Origin: an uncultured Methanobrevibacter sp.
GTDB taxonomy: Archaea; Methanobacteriota; Methanobacteria; Methanobacteriales; Methanobacteriaceae
Length of the DNA stretch: 58,088 nucleotides
Reading direction: 5' to 3'
Assembly (NCBI RefSeq): GCF_902801725.1
Contig: NZ_CADCJB010000017.1
Coordinates: 1-58,088 of the forward strand
The position numbers and the translations under genes were made by a program. This document shows, in pieces, positions 34,106-43,122 of the stretch. The notes below the pieces were generated by a model. It ran no database searches. It worked only from the letters and a program-made list of their open reading frames with translations, and was not told the DNA's origin. The number at the start of each line of letters is the position of its first letter. Position 1 is the first letter of the stretch.

Positions 34106-34999
34106 TTAAATTAAATTAGAATCTTTCAATGCTTTTTTAAGAACTTCCAAGTTTTCTTCTTTCATTTCAACTAACGGCAATCTGAAAGGTCCTGAAGGAA
34201 GACCCATGAGATTCATTGCTGTTTTGACAGGTACAGGATTACTTTCGATGAAAAGAGCCCTGATTAATTCAACCATTTCATAATGAAGTTCCATTGCCCT
34301 TGTATAGTCATCGTTTAATATGCTGTCAACCATAAGAACCATTCTTCTTGCATCAATGTTAGCTGATGCGCTGATAACACCTGTTCCTCCGACTGCCATT
34401 ATAGGCAATGTTAAGGAATCCTCACCGGAAAGGATATTGAAATCGTCTTCAATCCCTTCATGCTGGAGTGCCCTGTAAATATCAGATATTTTATCAACAC
34501 TTCCGCTAGCTTCCTTAATAGCATCAATATTATCGATTTTAGCCAATTCCACAATGGTTTCAACAGACATGTCAACGCCTGTACGGGACGGAACATTATA
34601 AGCAATAATTGGCAAGTCCGCCTTTTCAGCAACAAATCGGTAATGTTCAATCAAAGCGTGTTGCTGAGGTTTATTATAGTAAGGAGTGATTAACAATGCA
34701 GCATCAGCACCTGCATCAGCAGCATACGCAGTTAAATCAGCAGCTTCATAAGTAGAATTACTGCCTGTTCCTGCAATTGTTTCTACCCTGCCATCAACTT
34801 CATCGACCAAAATATCTATTACTTTTTTGTGTTCATCATGGTCAATTGTAGCAGACTCACCTGTGGTTCCTGCTCCAACCAAACCGTTTACGCCCTGGTC
34901 TATCAAATAATTTATATTAGACCTGAAACCTTCTTCATCAATATGCTCGTTTTCATCAAATGGAGTTACCATTGCAACATATGTTCCTTCAAATTTCAT
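34106..34999 (-). CDS. dapA: 4-hydroxy-tetrahydrodipicolinate synthase
   Basis: DapA condenses pyruvate with aspartate semialdehyde. The 297-residue TIM-barrel protein has [20 protein letters not shown] (36-55), [19 protein letters not shown], the tyrosine of [12 protein letters not shown] and the Schiff-base lysine in [14 protein letters not shown] (about 160). The ATG overlaps the stop of lysC by 4 bases (ATGA), so the two are coupled. Confidence 0.96.
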   Translation of the reverse strand: MKFEGTYVAMVTPFDENEHIDEEGFRSNINYLIDQGVNGLVGAGTTGESATIDHDEHKKVIDILVDEVDGRVETIAGTGSNSTYEAADLTAYAADAGADAALLITPYYNKPQQHALIEHYRFVAEKADLPIIAYNVPSRTGVDMSVETIVELAKIDNIDAIKEASGSVDKISDIYRALQHEGIEDDFNILSGEDSLTLPIMAVGGTGVISASANIDARRMVLMVDSILNDDYTRAMELHYEMVELIRALFIESNPVPVKTAMNLMGLPSGPFRLPLVEMKEENLEVLKKALKDSNLI

Positions 35000-36216
35000 T
35001 CTAAAACCTCTTTAATTAATTCGTATGCTTTTTCACCATCTTTCCAATCTACAAATAGCACAATTGCTGTTTGTGATGAAATAATTTCTACAATATTAAT
35101 TTCTGATTTTCTTAATGGTTCAGTAATATCAGATATGATACCCGGTTTTTCAATGATATCAGGACTGAAAAATGTAATCATTGCAGTATCTCTTCCCAAT
35201 GACAATGAACTTAAAACGTCAGTTTCTACAACAAATTGGTGTAATAAATGATATGCCTTGTTTGAATCGGATTTATTTACAAAAGCTGACATTGAGTTCT
35301 GAGCTGCGGAAATACCGAAGATATTAATATCCTCTTTAGCAAGACATCCACTTAAACCGGCAAACAATCCGCTTTTTTTAATCATGCCCTCACCAACGAC
35401 AGCTATAAGAGAAATAGGATTTTTATAAAGTGATACACCTTTTAGCAAATCTCCTTCATAGGGACCAACGATACGAGTACCTTTGGAAGTTAAATCCCCA
35501 TGAGCGAAATTTATAATTTTGGCATTGATTAGAGGATCTTTATAGGTCAATGCATGAGGATGGAGAACCTGCGCTCCATGAGTGGCCAAATCCCTCATTT
35601 CCTCAACTGAAATTTCATCCAATAATTTGGCGTCCTCTATCTTATTCGGATCAGTTGACATGACACCATCCACATCAGTGACGATAATTACTTCATTAGC
35701 TTCCAAACAATGTCCTATCAAAAATGCTGAAACATCACTTCCCCCTCTTCCAAGTGTGGTAATTTCACCTAGAGGACCTTTTCCTAAAAATCCACAGATT
35801 ACAGGTATGATGCCCTGATTAAGTAAGGTTTTGATTCCTTCCATTTTAATTTCAGTGGATTTAAAATCGATTTTAGCCTCTAAAGAGTTAGAATCAGTAA
35901 TGACCGGCCATAATTCATGATAAGGATCAATATATTCAGACTTGACACCTAATGACTCAATAGCTGCGGAAAATAACCTTACACTGGTCAATTCACCCAT
36001 TGCCACAATTCCTGCTCTTTGCTTATCAGTTAATCCTGCGCCAACAGCATCATCAGACAATCCAATAAGCTCATCGGTAGATTTATTTACTGCAGAAACT
36101 ACAACGACAATTTGATTACCTTTCATATATTCATTAACAACAGACTGGGCTGCTTTCTTAATTCTGGAACCGTCACCAACCGAGGTTCCTCCAAATTTTG
36201 CTACTAATAAATCCAT
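34996..36216 (-). CDS. lysC: aspartate kinase
   Basis: Phosphorylates aspartate, the first committed step of the aspartate family. The 406-residue protein has the N-terminal [16 protein letters not shown], the central [32 protein letters not shown] and a C-terminal pair of ACT domains (starting near [11 protein letters not shown] and [16 protein letters not shown]) that normally mediate feedback inhibition. It heads the lysine operon; TATA-like sequences lie at about 36281-36300. Since dapA and dapB follow directly, lysine is the likely end product and possible effector. Confidence 0.95.
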   Translation of the reverse strand: MDLLVAKFGGTSVGDGSRIKKAAQSVVNEYMKGNQIVVVVSAVNKSTDELIGLSDDAVGAGLTDKQRAGIVAMGELTSVRLFSAAIESLGVKSEYIDPYHELWPVITDSNSLEAKIDFKSTEIKMEGIKTLLNQGIIPVICGFLGKGPLGEITTLGRGGSDVSAFLIGHCLEANEVIIVTDVDGVMSTDPNKIEDAKLLDEISVEEMRDLATHGAQVLHPHALTYKDPLINAKIINFAHGDLTSKGTRIVGPYEGDLLKGVSLYKNPISLIAVVGEGMIKKSGLFAGLSGCLAKEDINIFGISAAQNSMSAFVNKSDSNKAYHLLHQFVVETDVLSSLSLGRDTAMITFFSPDIIEKPGIISDITEPLRKSEINIVEIISSQTAIVLFVDWKDGEKAYELIKEVLE

Positions 36217-36467
36217 AAGTTCACCTATTTCATTAGAAGTTCATTGAAATTTTGTTAAAATATCCAATAAATAAACTATTCATATATATTTCTATATAAC
36301 CATATTAATAAACTTTATACTTAAACAAAACGAAAAAATATCAAAAAATTAAACTAAATTTCAAAAAAGTATAGTCAATATTATACAAATAATTGGACAA
36401 TCTGTTAAAAAATAGAACATTAAAAAAAAGATTAAATAAAAAAAAGAGTAAGAAATATGAAAAAAGC

Positions 36468-36956
36468 TTATTCTTGAGTTTGTTCTAATCTCACAAGCCT
36501 TGTTACATATCCAGCAATTTTATTTCTTAAATGTTTAGTACTTACAGTAGAGTATTCTTGTACTAATTTTTTGTTTTCTTCAAAATCAGTAGTGAAAACA
36601 CCTTTGTGAGTTTCAATAAGTTCTTTTGCTAAACGTTTAACAAATGAAGTTCTAATATTAGTTTTACTTAAAGTGGTCAGCATATCAATGATTTGATCAA
36701 TAATATCCGCATCAAGATTTTTTTCTTCAGAGGCTTTCTTAATTTTTTTATGTATTGCATCTTCCCTAGACTTATCATAAATTGGAATACCCAAATAATC
36801 CTTTGCAAGAACAATATCTGCAGCAAGAGAAGTTCTCTGAGAGATCAAATCCAATAATTCATTATCAATTTCATCAATGCGATTTCTAGACTTTTTAAGA
36901 AGTTCTTCAGCTTCTTCTTTATTTTTAAACGATTTTATCTCATAATCTTCAGCCAA
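36468..36956 (-). CDS. chorismate mutase (AroQ type)
   Basis: Converts chorismate to prephenate for phenylalanine and tyrosine. The all-helical domain covers about residues 20-110: [20 protein letters not shown] then [20 protein letters not shown], with the conserved Arg, Lys, Asp and Arg-Glu of AroQ mutases. A C-terminal helical extension of about 50 residues follows. The start is taken as TTG at 36956 because GGTGAT precedes it at the proper distance; starting further upstream would add a run of isoleucines. It is preceded by a secreted hydrolase and aroK on the same strand. Confidence 0.85.
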   Translation of the reverse strand: MAEDYEIKSFKNKEEAEELLKKSRNRIDEIDNELLDLISQRTSLAADIVLAKDYLGIPIYDKSREDAIHKKIKKASEEKNLDADIIDQIIDMLTTLSKTNIRTSFVKRLAKELIETHKGVFTTDFEENKKLVQEYSTVSTKHLRNKIAGYVTRLVRLEQTQE

Positions 36957-37032
36957 AAAATCACCATTTTTGATAATAATGATAATAATATAATTTATTA
37001 TTATCATAGTATTTAAACTATATGTTTAATAC

Positions 37033-38475
37033 TCATATTATCGAACTGTATCTTAAAAACTGATACATCATTTTATAAGATAGTGCTGCATTTTCATGTG
37101 AAACTGTATTGACGTTGCTTATAACCTCACAAAGTACTGATGGAACACCCCTATAATTGGCCCAATCGACCAATGTCCAAAGGTGAATGCCTCCAGGATA
37201 ATGGAATCTCTTGTGTACACCGCATGATTTTGCCAAATAATTTGTAAGCTTTTCGCACTTTTTCGTATGGTCAAAACCTAAAACAATATTCAGGCCAGGA
37301 TCTCCCGGACTTTCAGTGCTGTGGAAATCACCATAATAATCACATTTCAATTTAACAATCAGATTAACAATCCTATTTGAAACTGTTCCTCCCACATCGG
37401 CTACCCTATTGAAATCAAATTCAGTCAATCTTAGCTGATGGTAAGCGGCCTTTATATTAACAAAAGGAATGACATAAACCGTTCCTTTAATCGGCTTTAC
37501 AGACAGATATTTAATCAATTTCATCACTGCAACTTGAGGAGGAATCTCATTTCCATGAACTCCTGCAGTAATGAAAACTGATTTGCCCTTTCCTCCTTTA
37601 AAAACCAGCAAAGGCAAACCGTGTTTGGTTGCTGCAACCGCTTTTTTAACCCAATAATTATTAGGCATGTTTTTTCTAATTAATGGAATTTTAATGTGAT
37701 CTCCAGTAATGCCCCATTTTAAAATTTTCAATGAAATTCTATTCTTGACAATGTAAAAATTCTTGCCATGAATCCCCTTGACATGATAGCGTATCACATG
37801 CTTTCCTGAATTATGATTCAATTTCAATGTGGCAATACCTTTATTATTGGTGTATCTTCGAAAAGCTTTTTTATCTACTCTAAATTTCACCAATGTTCTT
37901 TTCATTGCCTTTCCATAATTATCAACAACCCTCAGCTTATAATTAACCCTTTTGCCATAGACAGTCTTGATATTTTTGGATGATGTTCTTGATTTGAACA
38001 ATTTGATTGTGCGTTTGGTTGAAGAATCATCACAAATTACCTTAATTTTATAATTTCCAGGTTTAGAATGGATTTTCAGGGATGCAAAACCCTTTTTATT
38101 AGTGAATTTATTGTATGTTTTACCTTTAAATTTAAATTTAACCTTCTTATTGAAAACCGGATGCCCTTTAGTGTCTACAATTTGAACCTTGTAAACCGGC
38201 TTGTATTTATAGTATGCTACGAGATTTTTGGATTTGATGAGGATTTCCTGTGAAACTGTTGAATTACTTTCATTATCGTTGTCTGAAATATTATTCCCAA
38301 CATTGAAATCATCTGACGGAACATATTCCTCAGAGGAAACATTTTCCAATGGATAATCGTTTTCAAAGTTGTTATCTGCACAAATTAATCCGTCATCAGT
38401 TATATTTTCAGATGCGGAAACGGCAGAGACTGATAGGAACAATATTATAATCGAAAAAATTAATGCTTTTTTCAT
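37033..38475 (-). CDS. secreted protein: Ig-like repeats plus M14/AstE-AspA-like zinc hydrolase domain
   Basis: The 480-residue protein has a signal peptide (about 3-22, ending SVSAVSA), an acidic Asn/Ser-rich region to about 80, then two or more Ig-like repeats (about 84-250) with the 'GKTYNKFTNKKGFASLKI' and 'KKAFRRYTNNKGIATLKL' pattern seen in Methanobrevibacter adhesin-like proteins. The C-terminal half (about 290-475) resembles succinylglutamate desuccinylase/aspartoacylase carboxypeptidases: TAGVHGNEIPP (His307, Glu310), DFHSTES (His385) and LCEVISN (Glu450), a complete zinc and catalytic set. It may act on a cell-wall or environmental amide or peptide. It sits inside an otherwise metabolic gene set, overlapping aroK by 4 bases. 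Confidence 0.8.
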   Translation of the reverse strand: MKKALIFSIIILFLSVSAVSASENITDDGLICADNNFENDYPLENVSSEEYVPSDDFNVGNNISDNDNESNSTVSQEILIKSKNLVAYYKYKPVYKVQIVDTKGHPVFNKKVKFKFKGKTYNKFTNKKGFASLKIHSKPGNYKIKVICDDSSTKRTIKLFKSRTSSKNIKTVYGKRVNYKLRVVDNYGKAMKRTLVKFRVDKKAFRRYTNNKGIATLKLNHNSGKHVIRYHVKGIHGKNFYIVKNRISLKILKWGITGDHIKIPLIRKNMPNNYWVKKAVAATKHGLPLLVFKGGKGKSVFITAGVHGNEIPPQVAVMKLIKYLSVKPIKGTVYVIPFVNIKAAYHQLRLTEFDFNRVADVGGTVSNRIVNLIVKLKCDYYGDFHSTESPGDPGLNIVLGFDHTKKCEKLTNYLAKSCGVHKRFHYPGGIHLWTLVDWANYRGVPSVLCEVISNVNTVSHENAALSYKMMYQFLRYSSII

Positions 38476-39338
38476 AGTTTAATACAACCCCTATTATCTA
38501 CATTTGTTTTAAAAACTTCACCTTCATACCTGCCCCATGATTGAGCAACATCATCAATTGTTTCATTACTAACAACAGCTACAAATGATGAACCGGTTCC
38601 CGACAGTCCAGAAGCAATTGCACCTGCCTCCAGTGCATCAATTGCAATTGATGAATCGAATCCCAAAGTTGCGGAATAAATCAGCCCGTTTAAATTAAGA
38701 GCCTTAAAGTAATCTCCCTGTTTTGCGAAATTAAATGCTGTTTCAACTAATGGTGCCAATAATTTCATCCTTTCGGGATTTGAATCTCCAGATTTTGAAT
38801 AGAAATTAGGCATATAAACCAAAATAGGATAATCGTCCATTTTTTCTTTTACTATAAACTCCCTATTCCTATTGTCAGTTACAACAACACCTCCAAAATA
38901 AGATGCTGTTGCATCATCAAATGACCCTGTAATTGTAACTCCAGCATCAAGGGATGCATCAATAGCCATATTTATAATCTCCAAATCTGTAAGTGGTTTA
39001 AAATCAAATTCTTCGCAGATTATTGAAGAAGTAGCTTTGACAATTACGTTTGATGAAGCGCTACTGCTTGAAAGACCAGATGCCATCGGAAGACTTGATT
39101 TAGTTTTTAAACTAATTCCAAAATCATCCTTATCAATGCCATAATAGTCAAACACCTTTTCGGCGCACAGTTCCATTAAATAGTTATCAGCACCAACATC
39201 ATTTGAACATTCGATAGAATCAGATGAAGTTTTTGCTTCGCATACAATATCCAATCCAATACCGAATGCAGAACCGAAACCTGTTGCTATTGCATTGATT
39301 ATGGTTGCTGAACCCGGTGACCTAAAAGTTGCTTTCAT
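38472..39338 (-). CDS. aroK: archaeal shikimate kinase (GHMP kinase type)
   Basis: Phosphorylates shikimate at the 3-hydroxyl in aromatic amino acid synthesis. The 288-residue protein belongs to the GHMP superfamily, unlike the bacterial AroK fold. It shows RSPGSATIINAIATGFGSAF (6-25), the ATP-binding SLPMASGLSSSSASSNV (about 85-101) and the C-terminal GAIASGLSGTGSSFVAVVS. Two bases separate it from the glycosyltransferase gene upstream. Its stop overlaps the start of the secreted hydrolase by 4 bases (ATGA). Confidence 0.93.
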   Translation of the reverse strand: MKATFRSPGSATIINAIATGFGSAFGIGLDIVCEAKTSSDSIECSNDVGADNYLMELCAEKVFDYYGIDKDDFGISLKTKSSLPMASGLSSSSASSNVIVKATSSIICEEFDFKPLTDLEIINMAIDASLDAGVTITGSFDDATASYFGGVVVTDNRNREFIVKEKMDDYPILVYMPNFYSKSGDSNPERMKLLAPLVETAFNFAKQGDYFKALNLNGLIYSATLGFDSSIAIDALEAGAIASGLSGTGSSFVAVVSNETIDDVAQSWGRYEGEVFKTNVDNRGCIKL

Positions 39339-39340
39339 AA

Positions 39341-40420
39341 TTAAACCTCATCATATGGAATAGTTACAGTGGAAAAGTCCATTGCCCTATCTCTTGCATT
39401 CAACGACAACATATACCTAAAATCATCGTCCCCAATTACCTTATCGATAGCCATAGCAATTGAAGATATTTTATTCGGATTGACAAGCAAACCGACATGC
39501 TTTGTTATGATTTCAGTGATTCCTCCAACATCACTACCAATAACAGGTTTGCCACATGCCAACGCTTCGATTAAAACCAATCCGAAGCTTTCAGAGTAAG
39601 AAGGTAAAATTAAAACATCACAGCTAGGTATGATGTTTTCAACATCATCCCGAGATCCTGTGAAGATCACATCACGTATATTTTCCTCTTTAACTTTCTT
39701 TTTGAGTTTTTTGAATAGCGGACCGTCACCTACAACAACCAAATAATAATCTGTGCTTGAAATCTTTTTAGCTTCCAGAAGGGAATCAACATTTTTTCTT
39801 TTGATTAGATTGCCTACAAAAAGAACAATTGGCTTGTCGTACAGCTGATATTCCCTTTTAAAATAATCATTTCTCCCATCTGAAAACTTATTAATATCAA
39901 CAGAGTTCCATGACAATCTGGTCTTATCTGAAATGCCTTTAACTCCAGTAGCAATAATTTCATGCCGTAACGCATTACTAACTGCCAAAACTACATCCGC
40001 ACCTTTCAAAACCTTTTTTATGGTTGACCTCATTAATGGCTGTTTCTTATATACTTCAAACATGTCTGAACCGTGTGCGGTTATATAAGTCTTTATTCCA
40101 TACTCCCTGCCAACCTCAACAGCAGCCGCACCGGCGGGAAACAGATAGTGCCCATGAATAATATCAATATCCTCCATCTCAACAAGATTTTTCAATGCTT
40201 TTTTTGCATTCATCTTGAACATCAAACCCCTAACACCAGGAATATTAAGCCCTTTAGTACCTATAACATGTATTCCATCGATATCTTTAATATCCTTATG
40301 GGGATAAGTGATTACATAAACTTCATGTCCTTGGCGGACAAGTTCCTTTGATAATGTATGAATATGAACACCAACACCACCAACATGAGGTGGAAACTGA
40401 CCAACCATAGCTATTTTCAT
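39341..40420 (-). CDS. glycosyltransferase family 4
   Basis: The 359-residue protein has a GT-B fold: an N-terminal acceptor domain with MVGQFPPHVGGVGVHIHTLS, DIIHGHYLFPAG and AHGSDMFEVYKK, and a C-terminal donor domain with IVLFVGNLIKRKNVDSLLEA, VVGDGPLFKKLK and the EX7E motif in SESFGLVLIEALACGKPVIG. No membrane helices. It probably adds a hexose from a nucleotide sugar to a lipid, glycan or wall precursor; the exact substrate cannot be read from sequence. It is the first gene of a run that includes aroK, the surface hydrolase and chorismate mutase. Confidence 0.9.
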   Translation of the reverse strand: MKIAMVGQFPPHVGGVGVHIHTLSKELVRQGHEVYVITYPHKDIKDIDGIHVIGTKGLNIPGVRGLMFKMNAKKALKNLVEMEDIDIIHGHYLFPAGAAAVEVGREYGIKTYITAHGSDMFEVYKKQPLMRSTIKKVLKGADVVLAVSNALRHEIIATGVKGISDKTRLSWNSVDINKFSDGRNDYFKREYQLYDKPIVLFVGNLIKRKNVDSLLEAKKISSTDYYLVVVGDGPLFKKLKKKVKEENIRDVIFTGSRDDVENIIPSCDVLILPSYSESFGLVLIEALACGKPVIGSDVGGITEIITKHVGLLVNPNKISSIAMAIDKVIGDDDFRYMLSLNARDRAMDFSTVTIPYDEV

Positions 40421-40571
40421 AAAAATTAACTCCTTTATTAATATTATATTTTAAAATTGTTGCATAAATAATATTCTAATTAAAATAGTACCAAAAAAGA
40501 AACTAACATATAATACCATTTAATTAAATTTACTCAAGATACTTAAATTCTTTAAAAAAAAGGTGTACATC

Positions 40572-41039
40572 ATGAAAGCAACTGAACTACTTGAAGAGAT
40601 TAGAGAACAACTGAAAGATTATCCTATTGAATATCTCAGAAATAAAGTTACAGATGACCGATACAAGGATCCTCTAACAAAAAAACTTGCCAAATACAAT
40701 TCAGAAACCTGGGACGAAATTTTTGCCCTGAATATTTCTGAAGACTACGAAATTAAAGATGTGGTTATCGAAAATATCAAAAACGACATAGATTTTTATT
40801 TTGAAACATATGCTGGAGGAGATGAAGAAACAAGGGAATTTACAAAATACATCTCCCTCTATTTGGCATTGATAGCTAAAAGGCCTTTGCATCCTGTTGG
40901 AGATAATCCAACAAAAGATCAGGTCTTTTTAGAAAATGGAGAATATAAATGCAAAACCCGAATCATAAGTATCAAAGATGAAAATTCATTGTGCCGTTAT
41001 TGTGTCTGTAAAAATGCAGGCTATTCATTTGGATTCTGA
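40572..41039 (+). CDS. DUF2115 family protein
   Basis: A 155-residue soluble protein of the DUF2115 (UPF0305) family, found mainly in methanogens. It has RPLHPVGDNPTKDQVFLENG near the C-terminus and a cysteine pair in NSLCRYCVCKN that may bind a metal. The ATG at 40572 is placed 6 bases after AGGTG; a GTG at 40563 lies inside that site. The next gene belongs to the same family, so this is a tandem duplication. Function unknown. Confidence 0.8.
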   Translation: MKATELLEEIREQLKDYPIEYLRNKVTDDRYKDPLTKKLAKYNSETWDEIFALNISEDYEIKDVVIENIKNDIDFYFETYAGGDEETREFTKYISLYLALIAKRPLHPVGDNPTKDQVFLENGEYKCKTRIISIKDENSLCRYCVCKNAGYSFGF

Positions 41040-41064
41040 ATTAAAAATTTAATGGAGTTTAATT

Positions 41065-41610
41065 ATGTCGGATGAATATTTGGAGATGTGTGCTGATTTT
41101 TCAAATCTCATAGCAAATGATGAAAGCATATCGGGAAATTCACTTTTTGAAATATTGAAAAAATATTCATCAAACATTTCCGTATTTGACATGATGGCAT
41201 TCAGTTCCCAAGTGATTGAAGAAAACAAATATGTTCAGGAAAATTATAGGGAAGATAGCCAAAAATCATATATAGAGTCTTTTTTATACCGGGTAAAAGA
41301 CATTCCCCAAGATACATCAGATTACAGCAAAAACATTGACAGACAATCATTAGATAATGCAATCACCACTTTAAAAGTAAACCATGCCGGCGAGACATCA
41401 AAAAGCAAAAACCTGCTGATTTTTTATATTGCTTCACTATACGCCACATTTCTTTTAGAAGAGCCAATTCACCCTGTTGGAACCCCATTTCCAGGATCCC
41501 TAAAAGTTGAACAAAAAAACGGAACATTCTATTGTCCTGTAAGGGATGCAAATATCGACACCCCAAATGCCGTATGCAACATCTGCCTTGCCGAGCAATT
41601 AGAGTTCTAA
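41065..41610 (+). CDS. DUF2115 family protein (paralogue)
   Basis: A 181-residue protein sharing the end of its neighbour: EEPIHPVGTPFPGSLKVEQK followed by FYCPVRDANIDTPNAVCNIC, with a final CxxC. The N-terminal half differs and is helical. GGAG precedes the ATG. It overlaps the convergent cbiD gene by 4 bases. Strong divergence of the first 100 residues suggests the duplication is old. Confidence 0.78.
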   Translation: MSDEYLEMCADFSNLIANDESISGNSLFEILKKYSSNISVFDMMAFSSQVIEENKYVQENYREDSQKSYIESFLYRVKDIPQDTSDYSKNIDRQSLDNAITTLKVNHAGETSKSKNLLIFYIASLYATFLLEEPIHPVGTPFPGSLKVEQKNGTFYCPVRDANIDTPNAVCNICLAEQLEF

Positions 41611-42689
41611 TTGATGAATTTCATATTATCGTTTAGATAATTGCCTTCCATATCAACCAATACAACATTCAAATCCAAATCAAAACGTTGCATACACCTT
41701 TCACGAATAGCTGATGCAATACTGTTGCAAACTTCTAAAGACATGTCAATTTCATCCAGGATAGACATCATGTCATCAGTTGTTTTGGAATCAAACAGCA
41801 TCTGAAGATGTTTTTTATCTACACCACAAAGGGCTGCATGAGTAACCATTATTTCACGCCGGCCGTCAGCCACTGCGTGTTTTGTATCGAATATTCCCCC
41901 AGCAACTTTTATTAATTTGCCAATATGGCCGAAGTAAGTGAATTTGACAATTCCCCTTTTGGCCGCCTCTTCAAACATGAAACCTACAAAATTACCCGTT
42001 TGAACAACTTGTTCTTTTGTGATATCTAAATTACTCAAAGCCAGCTTTTCACCAATGTTTCCGGGAACAAAAACAAGATTTTCAACATTTGATGCCAAAG
42101 CCACATCCAATTGGGTGACAATGGAATTTTTATATGCTTCACTGGACATTGACCTTGCAATGCCTGTTGTTCCAAGAACTGATATTCCACCAACAATCCC
42201 CAACTTGGGATTCATGGTCTTTTTAGCTATTTTTTCACCCTCTGGAATGGAAATAGTAACTTTAGCAACTTTATCCTTAGGAACTTTATCTTTTAAATTA
42301 TTAACAATCATTTTACGAGGAACAGGATTGATTGCATAATCGCCAACAGGAATTTGAAGACCAGGTTTTGTAATTATGCCTACACCTTCACCGCCGGTTA
42401 TAATGACTTCATCGGAATCATCGTTTCTGTCCAAAAGTTCCACAGTAGCAACAATAGCCAAATCTACAGTGACATCAGGATCATTGTACGGATTTTTATG
42501 AGCTACAGCATAAGCTTTAAAAGAAGATACTCGTTTGCACTCATCAATAATGATATCTAATGTTTTTTTAGGAGTTTCGACTTTAACGCAAGCAATTTCT
42601 TCAGATTCCAAAAGCACATCCAATGCCGCTAAAGAACAAGCAGTAGCTACAGTACCTGTTGTAACTCCAGTATAATTATCATTAGTCAT
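41607..42689 (-). CDS. cbiD: cobalt-precorrin-5B C1-methyltransferase
   Basis: CbiD methylates C1 of the corrin ring in the anaerobic cobalamin route. The 360-residue protein starts YTGVTTGTVATACSLAAL, contains GGEGVGIITKPGLQIPVGDY and NPKLGIVGGISVLGTTGIAR, and ends with VDKKHLQMLFDSKTTDDMM, all CbiD signatures. No other cbi pathway genes adjoin it except cbiZ 13 kb away. Convergent with the second DUF2115 gene. Confidence 0.95.
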   Translation of the reverse strand: MTNDNYTGVTTGTVATACSLAALDVLLESEEIACVKVETPKKTLDIIIDECKRVSSFKAYAVAHKNPYNDPDVTVDLAIVATVELLDRNDDSDEVIITGGEGVGIITKPGLQIPVGDYAINPVPRKMIVNNLKDKVPKDKVAKVTISIPEGEKIAKKTMNPKLGIVGGISVLGTTGIARSMSSEAYKNSIVTQLDVALASNVENLVFVPGNIGEKLALSNLDITKEQVVQTGNFVGFMFEEAAKRGIVKFTYFGHIGKLIKVAGGIFDTKHAVADGRREIMVTHAALCGVDKKHLQMLFDSKTTDDMMSILDEIDMSLEVCNSIASAIRERCMQRFDLDLNVVLVDMEGNYLNDNMKFIN

Positions 42690-42721
42690 TTTATAAAAAA
42701 AAGAATAAAAAAAGAGCGAAT

Positions 42722-42982
42722 CTATAAAGATTCGAGTTTTTCTATAAGTTCATCCTCAGTTGGAGCACCTACAAAAGCGACTTCACCATCTATAACAATA
42801 GTAGGTACTGCCATGATTTGATAACCAATAGCTTTTTGTCTGTTTTCTTCATTTTCATCTATTTTTAGAACTTCAACATCAATGGCATCGCCCAATTTAT
42901 CTTTAGCGACTTGAGCAGCATCAATAGCTGCAGGGCAATGAGGACATGAATTTGTTGAAAATACTTCTACTTTAATTGCCAT
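42722..42982 (-). CDS. thioredoxin-like/glutaredoxin-like small protein
   Basis: An 86-residue thioredoxin fold protein with active site FSTNSCPHCPAAID (Cys13, Cys16) and the cis-proline in IMAVPTIVIDGE. Length and CPHC motif resemble the small archaeal redoxins such as those of Methanothermobacter and Methanocaldococcus that use thioredoxin reductases. It likely reduces disulfides in the cytosol. A T-rich sequence follows the stop. Divergent from hel308. Confidence 0.9.
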   Translation of the reverse strand: MAIKVEVFSTNSCPHCPAAIDAAQVAKDKLGDAIDVEVLKIDENEENRQKAIGYQIMAVPTIVIDGEVAFVGAPTEDELIEKLESL

Positions 42983-43122
42983 TATTTTAATCTCCTTTAA
43001 TTTAAGTTTTATTTAAACCTAATTTATAATTAGTTATATATAACTGTTACCACCCATATTACTTTTCAAATGCTCTACAAATATTTATTTATTAATAAGA
43101 AAATAAAATTTAATTGATTAAA

